Source: Microcaldota archaeon (GTDB taxonomy: Archaea; Micrarchaeota; Micrarchaeia; Anstonellales; J096). Taken from it: a stretch of 5,189 nt of DNA. Positions 1 to 5,189 of the stretch are shown here, in pieces. Positions within the stretch are counted from its first letter, which is position 1; every line of letters starts with the position of its first letter. The position numbers were made by a program, and so were the translations under genes. The notes beneath the pieces were generated by a model. The model had not been told where the DNA came from. It did no database searches and saw only the letters and a program-made list of their open reading frames with translations. Location of the stretch: positions 1-5,189 of the forward strand of contig JAPLWW010000079.1 in the NCBI GenBank assembly GCA_026396375.1, in the 5' to 3' direction.

Positions 1-190
1 TTTTGACTGCAACGAAATCATTTCCGCTCTTTGCCCTGAACACGCTTGCCTCCTTGCCTGGGGAAATGAGGTAGTCCAATTTGTCGAAAGCCCCATCCTC
101 AATGAGCTTGCCCAATGTCATTAGCGTTCGCTTATCGAATGCAATATCCTCTATTTTCCAAATCTCCCTTATCCTTCTGTCCCTTCCCAT
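1..190 (-). CDS. rio1: RIO1-type serine/threonine protein kinase, N-terminal part (cut by window edge)
   Basis: Reading leftward from the ATG at 190-188 gives 63 complete codons with no stop before the window edge, so only the N-terminus is present. The protein contains FDKRTLMTLGKLIEDG (residues 18-33), matching the helix that precedes the kinase fold in archaeal Rio1. It then has SPGKEASVF (43-51), the RIO1 form of the nucleotide-binding loop (usually S[ST]GKEA-V), and VAVK (60-63), whose Lys63 would be the ATP-contacting lysine. RIO2 has a different loop (GxGKESDV), so RIO1 fits better. Family knowledge: RIO1 is an ATPase/kinase in late small-subunit ribosome maturation in the cytoplasm. 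The catalytic and metal-binding motifs lie outside the window, so activity cannot be judged. Its ATG directly follows the TGA of the DHH gene (TGAATG), which suggests translational coupling; GAAGTGA just upstream lies inside the DHH gene's last codons. Confidence 0.88.
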   Translation of the reverse strand, partial: MGRDRRIREIWKIEDIAFDKRTLMTLGKLIEDGAFDKLDYLISPGKEASVFRAKSGNDFVAVK

Positions 191-1501
191 TCACTTCACT
201 TCAGAGACTATCTTTTTTATCTGGCTCAGGATGTATTCCGAAGGCAGGCCTGAAAACACAAATGCGGCCGCCTTGGCATGCCCGCCTCCTGAGGCATTTT
301 CAGGCCCGTATTCAGCCATCAGGGACTTCACTATCTCGTTTGCCTTGAGCCCCTTCTCAAATGCAGCATGACCCAACCGGAGGATCATTGACTTTTCGTT
401 GTAGCCGATGACAACGGCATTCTCATTGTTCTCCATCTCCAAAGCCCTTGACGTTATCTTGCCCCTTCCTGGAAATTCGGATTTCTTTGCAACCTTGTCG
501 ATATCCAGGGTTATGAAGACCAAGCCATTTCCAAGGACCTCCTTTTTTGTGGATTTGGAGATTGCATCGCTGACATTCTCAATATGCTCGTTTGCCTTCA
601 ATAATATGCTGCTGTAGAGCGCGGAATCATTTACAAGGTCCTTGTAGAAGTCCAGCCTGTTTCCATAAGAAGAATAAGAGGCTACAAAGTCAAATACCAA
701 GGCCCTTTCCTTGTCCTTTGGTGTTATCTCCATTATCTTGCTCTTGTCCCCAGCCAGGGAAATGCCCACGAATTTTGAAGTGTCATGGCCAAGGAGCTTT
801 GCAACCTCAAAGCAAAGATATCCGCTGGTGTATTTGCTTGCGTCCTCCTCAGGGTCCTCAAGCCAGGGGTTGAGCATTATCCCCATCTCCCTTATCTTGG
901 GATTGCATGGATGATGATCAATTGCAATGATGTTGATATCGGCTGATTTGAGCAAATCCAGGGCCTCGATGCTTTCCTCGTTTGTGCAGCAGTCAAGCAG
1001 GACCACCGCGGAATATGGGTCATATTTCAAGGCAGGGATGTCATTGAACGCATCCTTGTTGAAATAGATTGCTGAATTATGCTGGATCTTCAGGCCTCCT
1101 ATTATTTGCGATATCGAAAGGGCAGAGGAAATGCCGTCAGCGTCGTTATGGAACCTTATTGTTGATTTTGGATTTACAATTGACATGAATTTCAGGGCCT
1201 TTGCCACATTTTCCATTGAAGCCCTGCAATCCTCTATGATCTTTGACTTTATTGAGGGATTCCAGTCATTCAGCTTTAGATTCAGCTTTCCGATGACATC
1301 CTTTATCTTAGGGTTTCCAAGGTTTTTCACTGAGGAGGCAATGATATGGTTGTCTGAGAATTCCCCTGAAATCTCAATAAAGTCGTATTTCCCAAGCTCT
1401 TCAGGAGTCTTTAGATAATAGTCCTTGCTTCCATCCGTAACCAGATAGTTCCCGGCATAGGAATCCTTGGACTTCACAACAGCATATATCTCCATTTCCA
1501 T
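191..1501 (-). CDS. DHH/DHHA1-family phosphoesterase (archaeal RecJ/GAN-like) with N-terminal OB-like domain
   Basis: 436 residues. Residues 1-60 form a short beta-rich segment ending in FIEISGEFSDNHIIASSVK, which looks like an OB-fold nucleic-acid-binding domain. The DHH domain follows: motif I HNDADG (118-123, Asp120 and Asp122), a strand ending VVLLD (Asp170), the name motif DHH (205-207), and AGDKS (260-264, Asp262) at the position of the fourth metal ligand. The C-terminal DHHA1 domain has GRGKITSRAL (345-354) and the substrate-binding GGGH (415-418). All expected metal ligands are therefore present. Family knowledge: these Mn/Mg-dependent enzymes include RecJ and GAN exonucleases, nano-RNases and cyclic-dinucleotide phosphodiesterases. 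The OB-like domain and the position between an RNA nuclease and a ribosome-maturation kinase favour a nucleic-acid substrate, possibly RNA, but substrate and polarity are not visible. The ATG shares base 1501 with the rnz stop (TAATG). A second in-frame ATG two codons later is also possible. Confidence 0.9.
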   Translation of the reverse strand: MEMEIYAVVKSKDSYAGNYLVTDGSKDYYLKTPEELGKYDFIEISGEFSDNHIIASSVKNLGNPKIKDVIGKLNLKLNDWNPSIKSKIIEDCRASMENVAKALKFMSIVNPKSTIRFHNDADGISSALSISQIIGGLKIQHNSAIYFNKDAFNDIPALKYDPYSAVVLLDCCTNEESIEALDLLKSADINIIAIDHHPCNPKIREMGIMLNPWLEDPEEDASKYTSGYLCFEVAKLLGHDTSKFVGISLAGDKSKIMEITPKDKERALVFDFVASYSSYGNRLDFYKDLVNDSALYSSILLKANEHIENVSDAISKSTKKEVLGNGLVFITLDIDKVAKKSEFPGRGKITSRALEMENNENAVVIGYNEKSMILRLGHAAFEKGLKANEIVKSLMAEYGPENASGGGHAKAAAFVFSGLPSEYILSQIKKIVSEVK

Positions 1502-2388
1502 TATGCCTCAATCCTTGTGCCGTCCCTTGCCAGGATGATCTCCCCCTTGAAGTGCTTCCTTGCCTGCTGGAGAAGCATCGGCTCGTCCTCCCTGGAATAG
1601 CGCGGGCTGAAATGAGTCAGAATCAATTTCTTTGCCTTTGCCTTTTTCGCCAAAACTGCCGCGTCCTTGACTGTTGAATGCCTCCTCTTGTGGGCCTCCT
1701 GCTCAAGGGATTCGTCAAACGTGCATTCGTGGATAAGGATATCTGCGTCCTTCACTATCTTGGCAAGCCCCTCAAAAGGCATTGTGTCCCCTGAATAGAC
1801 TATCTTCATTCCTTTTGTCCTTGTTGTGACCTCATTCAATTTGATCTTCTTTCCTTTTATCGTTATTTCCCCCTTGTCCCTTATTTCAGAGAAAAGCTTG
1901 CCTTTTATGCCTAGGGAATGGGCCTTTTTCTCGTTGAAATGGATGTTCTCCTTTTCCTGGAGCACAAACCCGTAGCTCTCTGGCTTATGGAGGTTCTTGA
2001 ACGCTGAAATGGAGAAATCCCCCTTGTCCAAGACAAAACTCTCGCTGATCATGTGGAATTTTACAAATCCCCTCCTTCTCACCAATAGGCTTTCGAAGCC
2101 CCTTGGGGCATAGATGTTGAGTATTTCATTTACTCCGAAATCTGCCATCCTGAATGTCTCTATGAAGCCGAAAAGCCCCACAAAATGGTCCATGTCCATG
2201 TGGCTGATGAAGATGTCCCTGATGCTCCCGAAGCCCAGCCTATGCTTCATCAACTCCCTTTGGCATCCCTCTCCCATGTCAAAAAGGAAAGGAAAGCCCT
2301 TCCAGTTAATGTAAATGCAGGGCAGGCTCCTGTCTGGGCTGGGGGTGCCTGAAGACGTGCCCATGAACTGGAGGATTAGCTTTGCCAT
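1501..2388 (-). CDS. rnz: Ribonuclease Z (tRNA 3' endonuclease), with an altered zinc motif
   Basis: A 295-residue metallo-beta-lactamase-fold protein, near the usual length for short-form RNase Z. The enzyme cuts pre-tRNA after the discriminator base to remove the 3' trailer. Visible motifs in order: FMGTSSGTPSPDRS (8-21), LFDMGEGCQREL (35-46), the zinc motif HMDMDH (63-68), NLHKPESYGF (132-141, His134), an arm-like stretch around 155-185, SGDT (199-202, Asp201), IHECTF (219-224), RHST (236-239) and LTHFSPRY (257-264, His259). The zinc motif is normally HxHxDH; here the second His is Asp65. The other ligands are in place. Start choice: an upstream in-frame ATG at 2475 would add 29 residues with no family similarity and run antisense into ftsZ. 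The ATG at 2388 gives the normal RNase Z N-terminus and lies 29 bases from an A/T core. It is the first gene of the leftward operon. Confidence 0.92.
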   Translation of the reverse strand: MAKLILQFMGTSSGTPSPDRSLPCIYINWKGFPFLFDMGEGCQRELMKHRLGFGSIRDIFISHMDMDHFVGLFGFIETFRMADFGVNEILNIYAPRGFESLLVRRRGFVKFHMISESFVLDKGDFSISAFKNLHKPESYGFVLQEKENIHFNEKKAHSLGIKGKLFSEIRDKGEITIKGKKIKLNEVTTRTKGMKIVYSGDTMPFEGLAKIVKDADILIHECTFDESLEQEAHKRRHSTVKDAAVLAKKAKAKKLILTHFSPRYSREDEPMLLQQARKHFKGEIILARDGTRIEA

Positions 2389-2412
2389 CAATGTATAATG
2401 GCAGTAGATATG

Positions 2413-2422
2413 CTTTTTAACC
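2413..2422 (-). promoter_or_regulatory. Probable archaeal TATA element for the rnz-DHH-rio1 operon
   Basis: Read on the minus strand, the gap contains GATAAGGTTAAAAAGC. The A/T core TTAAAAA is preceded by purines (GATAAGG), as a TFB recognition element often is. Its centre, near 2417, lies 29 bases from the rnz ATG. With the usual archaeal spacing of about 25 bases to the start of transcription, the transcript would begin within a few bases of the ATG and be almost leaderless. No ribosome binding site is seen before rnz (ATTATACATTG then ATG), which agrees with that. This is pattern reading only; no start site was measured. Confidence 0.55.
2413..2422 (+). promoter_or_regulatory. Probable archaeal TATA element for ftsZ, the same core read forward
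   Basis: Read on the plus strand the same bases are CTTTTTAACC, centred about 33 bases before the ftsZ ATG. This would place transcription start near 2442-2445 and leave a leader of only a few bases. The bases just before ftsZ (CCGTGGTATC) hold no convincing GGTG-type ribosome binding site at normal spacing, which supports a very short leader. The forward version is a weaker match to a TATA box than the reverse one. The nearby GATATG (2407-2412) could contribute. Confidence 0.45.
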
Positions 2423-2449
2423 TTATCTTTCAAAATCAACCGTGGTATC

Positions 2450-3550
2450 ATGGAGAGCATCATAAATTCAGTCATTAATGAGAAAAAGGCAATAAGCGAA
2501 AAGCCATCTTACATGGTTGCAAAGCTCAGCGACAGCATAAAGGATAAGGAGAAAAAGGAATTTGAGCTTGCCTCAAGGGTGAGGATAAGCGTGATAGGCG
2601 TTGGAGGCGCAGGATGCAATGCAGTAACCAGATTATTCAGCGAAGGCATAGAAAGCGCAAAGACATTTGCCATCAATACAGATTCAAGGCATTTGCACAC
2701 TGTTGCAAAGGCCCATGAGAAGTTCCTGCTTGGAAAGAACTTCACAAGGGGCATGGGCGCAGGCGGAGACGCAAGCATGGGAAGGAAATGCGCAGAAGGG
2801 GACAGGGAAGAGCTGACCAGATTAATAGGGGACAACGAGATAGTTTTCATAGCAGCAGGAATGGGAGGCGGAACAGGCGCAGGGGCATCCCCGGTGATAG
2901 CTAGGATAGCAAAGGAGCACGGCGCCATGGTCATAGGAATAGTGACCTTCCCATTCAGGCTGGAAAGGATAAGGATAAAGAAGGCACAAGAAAGCATAAA
3001 GGAGCTTCTGCAGGAAGTCGATACTCTAATAATCATAGACAACAACAAATTGGCCGAGTTTGCGCCAAACCTGCCTTTGGATGCGGCATTCAAATTGGCT
3101 GACAGCATAATGGCAAGGGCAGTCAGGGGATTGACTGACAGCATCATGGTCCCGTCATTGATAAACATAGACTATGCGGACGTGAGAAGCGTGCTCAAAA
3201 ACAAGGGAATAGCGATGATTTCTTTAGGAGAGGGAGTCGGGCCCTCAAGGGTTGACGAGGCAATAAGGAACACGCTAACCCATCCTTTGCTTGAAGTGGA
3301 CTATGAGGACGCAAAAGGCGCGATTGTCCATATAGAGGGAAGCGAAGGGTTGACACTTGGAGAGGCCATTTCAATAGGCAACGAGATAACGAAAAGCTTT
3401 GACCCCAATTCAGAAGTGAAGCTGGGCGCAAGGGTCAACGAGGCCCTGAACGACAGGATAATAGTTACTGCGATAATCACAGGTGTAAAGTCCCCCTCAA
3501 TACTGAAAAGCGGAAAGGAAGGGGAGAATGAAAACGCGCTTGTGCTCTAA
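2450..3550 (+). CDS. ftsZ: Cell division protein FtsZ, archaeal FtsZ2-like
   Basis: A 366-residue cytoplasmic GTPase of the tubulin superfamily that polymerises into the division ring. An N-terminal arm of about 43 residues (ESIINSVINEKK at the start) precedes the GTPase domain. The nucleotide loop GVGGAGCN is at 50-57, AINTD at 74-78, TRGMGAGGD at 99-107, the tubulin signature as GGGTGAG at 139-145, and DNNKLAEFAPNLPLDAAF at 197-214. The catalytic T7 loop NIDYAD (239-244) keeps Asp241 and Asp244. The C-terminal domain ends near TGVKSPSIL (344-352), followed by a short acidic tail. The signature is normally GGGTGTG, so residue 144 is Ala instead of Thr. The IIIDNNKL and ITGVKSP stretches, and the arm, resemble archaeal FtsZ2 more than FtsZ1 as I remember those families; this subgroup call is less sure. 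Nearly all Ile codons are ATA. The ATG at 2450 is preferred over one at 2513 because it keeps the family-like arm and suits the promoter spacing. Confidence 0.95.
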   Translation: MESIINSVINEKKAISEKPSYMVAKLSDSIKDKEKKEFELASRVRISVIGVGGAGCNAVTRLFSEGIESAKTFAINTDSRHLHTVAKAHEKFLLGKNFTRGMGAGGDASMGRKCAEGDREELTRLIGDNEIVFIAAGMGGGTGAGASPVIARIAKEHGAMVIGIVTFPFRLERIRIKKAQESIKELLQEVDTLIIIDNNKLAEFAPNLPLDAAFKLADSIMARAVRGLTDSIMVPSLINIDYADVRSVLKNKGIAMISLGEGVGPSRVDEAIRNTLTHPLLEVDYEDAKGAIVHIEGSEGLTLGEAISIGNEITKSFDPNSEVKLGARVNEALNDRIIVTAIITGVKSPSILKSGKEGENENALVL

Positions 3551-3559
3551 GGGTTCAAC

Positions 3560-3564
3560 GGTGA
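3560..3564 (+). promoter_or_regulatory. Ribosome binding site GGTGA before the aglB-like gene
   Basis: GGTGA lies six bases before the ATG at 3571, matching the archaeal 16S 3' end (GGAGGTGA complement) at normal spacing. It fixes the start of the membrane protein, and the GTG inside it leads to a stop within eight codons. It contrasts with ftsZ and rnz, which lack such a site. That fits an internal operon gene translated from a leadered message, with ftsZ and rnz first in their transcripts. Confidence 0.75.
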
Positions 3565-3570
3565 AAACAC

Positions 3571-5189
3571 ATGTTTGTATTTGACATTACGCTGATGCTA
3601 GCAATAATACTGTTTGCCAACATAGTGCCTGGGATAATAGCGGGCATCTCCATATTGAGGGGAGTGAAGCAGCTAGATCTTCTTGAAAAGATAATCATCG
3701 GAGGAGCGATGGGATTCCTTTTTCCGCAATTGATTCCGTTCCTATTGTCATTCATCGGAATCCAATATTCATATGCGATAACGCTTGCATCCGTTGCATT
3801 GGCGTATATCATTGCGATAGCGCTGTTCTTCCTTAACTACAAGGCTGATGACCTGCAGAAGATATTCTCAGGCATGGGAAAGATGGAGTTCTCAATTTCA
3901 AACCTGATGCCAATGCTGTTTTCAATAGCTTTGATAATTTTGCTTTTTTTCACGTTTTCAATAAGGTTCCAGACAATAAGCCCGGTTTACATGGAATTGG
4001 ACCCATATTATTATTCATACGGAGCCATCTATATCATGGAGCAGGGATCTGTTCCCTTAAGAGACAGCTTGGCCTGGTGGCCTCTTAATTCATCAGGCCA
4101 TAGGGCAATGCCTTCCCTAATCTATCTGGAGTCTGACTGGTATTCATTGTATACCCATGGCAACATGGCAAGCGTTGACTCCTATCTTTTGGCAGAGATC
4201 GCAAACTTCTACCCCCCTTTGGCATCGCTGTTCACGGTCTTCTTTGTATATCTGCTCTTTAGGATAGGATTCAACAAGGAGACCGGATTGGCAATAGCCG
4301 CCTTGATGTCCTTTATGCCCAGCTATCTTTACAAGACATTTTCCGGGGTTTTCGAGGCCCAGCCCATGTCTTTCCTGCTTTATGCCTCTGCGCTGGCGCT
4401 GATATACGCATTCCTGGTAACCAAAGAGAAGAGAATATTGATCCCATTTTCAATAATCCTGTTTTCTACGATGCTTGGGTCAACAGGGGCCAGCGTCGGA
4501 TCAACATTGGTTGCAATAATCCTTTCTGCGCTGGTAGCGATGAATTTCATTAGGTACTGGATAAACGACGGAAAGGAGGAGAAGCCGAAGCAGGACAATG
4601 AAACTTATCTTTTTGTTTCAGGGGTCTTGGCAGGTGTTTTCACGGTGTTCTCCCTATTAATGGATTATTACGCCGATGAAGATATAAGCATTTCAACCAT
4701 CAAAAGCGCGATCATTGTCTTTATACCGGTGATAATGGCTTTTGCAATAAGGCTGGTTTACGAGAAAAAGGACCTTTTTGAAACTTTGAGGAAGAATGAG
4801 TATGCGATTTACGGGGCTGTTTTTGTGGCATTTATCCTGATGATGGCATCCCCCCTTGGATCTGTTGTCATGGATTATGCAAGGTCCGGGTTTTCGGCAG
4901 GAAACTACAACACCGCCCTTGAAAGGACCATTGCAGAGCAGCAGCTTTCAGGCAACGACCTTGGCAGTGAATTAAGCGCGCTGGGGTCAACGATGAAAAT
5001 TCCGCTAATAGAGAATATCCTTGCGTTCACCTCCCAATTGGTCAATTTCATATACACAACGATAATACAGATTGTCAATGCGATGCTTGGGCTGAACATG
5101 CCAGCAATAACAAAGGATCCGAGCATAGCGTCCCTGGCGATCCTGGGGTTCATGTTCTTGACATTGTTTGAGATAGGAAGGTTCATCAT
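3571..5189 (+). CDS. aglB: STT3/AglB-type oligosaccharyltransferase, C-terminus beyond the window
   Basis: The frame stays open for 539 codons to the right edge. By eye it holds about 14 membrane segments. The STT3 pattern begins at residue 111: a membrane helix (111-131), then MELDPYYYSYGAIYIMEQG (141-159) with the first acidic motif Glu142-x-Asp144, and VPLRDSLAWW (161-170). Next come YPPLASLFTVFFVYLLF (214-230) and SGVFEAQP (258-265), where the second acidic motif is expected. ERTIAEQQ (451-458) matches the TIXE motif of external loop 5 (Glu456). The catalytic WWDYG motif would lie past the edge. Family knowledge: STT3 transfers a lipid-linked glycan to Asn in N-x-S/T sequons on the outer membrane face. 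Oddities: an extra 110 residues with three membrane segments before the usual first helix, a divergent second motif, and a charged insert (KEEKPKQDNE, 335-344). The gene starts 20 bases after ftsZ, so they probably share a transcript. A related GT-C transferase is the alternative. Confidence 0.82.
   Translation, partial: MFVFDITLMLAIILFANIVPGIIAGISILRGVKQLDLLEKIIIGGAMGFLFPQLIPFLLSFIGIQYSYAITLASVALAYIIAIALFFLNYKADDLQKIFSGMGKMEFSISNLMPMLFSIALIILLFFTFSIRFQTISPVYMELDPYYYSYGAIYIMEQGSVPLRDSLAWWPLNSSGHRAMPSLIYLESDWYSLYTHGNMASVDSYLLAEIANFYPPLASLFTVFFVYLLFRIGFNKETGLAIAALMSFMPSYLYKTFSGVFEAQPMSFLLYASALALIYAFLVTKEKRILIPFSIILFSTMLGSTGASVGSTLVAIILSALVAMNFIRYWINDGKEEKPKQDNETYLFVSGVLAGVFTVFSLLMDYYADEDISISTIKSAIIVFIPVIMAFAIRLVYEKKDLFETLRKNEYAIYGAVFVAFILMMASPLGSVVMDYARSGFSAGNYNTALERTIAEQQLSGNDLGSELSALGSTMKIPLIENILAFTSQLVNFIYTTIIQIVNAMLGLNMPAITKDPSIASLAILGFMFLTLFEIGRFI

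Noticed and set aside
2394..2399. TATAAT on the plus strand, resembling a bacterial -10 box
   Set aside because: There is no partner -35 element, it lies just upstream of the better archaeal core, and all genes in the window are archaeal in type.
2389..2475. 29-codon N-terminal extension of ribonuclease Z, starting at an ATG at 2475
   Set aside because: It has no likeness to RNase Z N-termini, runs through the promoter region and overlaps the ftsZ start in antisense. The ATG at 2388 gives the standard family start.
2509..3168. 219-codon open frame on the minus strand inside ftsZ
   Set aside because: It is antisense to the well-supported ftsZ GTPase domain, and its product is Ser/Leu/Pro-rich low-complexity sequence with no recognisable motif. 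It is a shadow of ftsZ codon bias.
3551..3570. Possible terminator or small gene between ftsZ and the membrane protein
   Set aside because: The gap is only 20 bases and is filled by the ribosome binding site; there is no stem or poly-T run.
3930..3960. T-rich run (GCTTTTTTTC) that could be an archaeal or rho-independent terminator
   Set aside because: It lies inside the membrane protein, encoding the hydrophobic helix at about residues 119-130, and the frame continues well past it. No stem precedes it.
4905..5189. Minus-strand open frame at the right edge
   Set aside because: It is antisense to the membrane protein, whose plus frame carries the TIAE motif and continuous helices. No domain is recognisable in the minus frame.

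Overview
The window looks archaeal. It carries a RIO1-type protein kinase, an FtsZ that resembles the archaeal FtsZ2 group, and an STT3/AglB-type oligosaccharyltransferase. The start regions also look archaeal: an A/T-rich core placed for near-leaderless transcripts, and a GGTGA ribosome binding site. Arg is mostly AGG and ATA is a frequent Ile codon. I cannot name the phylum from this stretch. The compact, overlapping layout and divergent proteins would suit a DPANN-type or other uncultivated archaeon, but that is inference.

Layout: two gene sets diverge from a 61-base gap (2389-2449). The minus-strand set runs leftward. It starts with a ribonuclease Z (1501-2388), followed by a DHH/DHHA1 phosphoesterase with an OB-like N-terminus (191-1501, sharing one base with the rnz stop). 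Last comes the first 63 codons of a RIO1 kinase (1-190, whose ATG directly follows the DHH stop codon), cut by the window edge. The plus-strand set runs rightward: ftsZ (2450-3550), a 20-base gap with a GGTGA ribosome binding site, then a long polytopic membrane protein (3571 to the right edge). That protein stays open for 539 codons and has the marks of an STT3/AglB oligosaccharyltransferase. Coding density is about 98%. I see no tRNA, rRNA, CRISPR array, insertion sequence or other repeat.

How the genes fit together: the minus set is an RNA-themed operon, combining tRNA 3'-end maturation, a nuclease-type DHH enzyme, and a kinase known for late small-subunit ribosome maturation. The plus set pairs the cytokinetic tubulin homologue with the membrane enzyme that N-glycosylates surface proteins. 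Both sets appear to be driven from one short shared promoter region.

There is no obviously new multi-gene system here. The points most worth a second look are: a His-to-Asp change in the zinc motif of ribonuclease Z; an extra N-terminal membrane block and a divergent second acidic motif in the AglB-like protein; an altered tubulin signature in FtsZ; and the single A/T core that may serve both operons.
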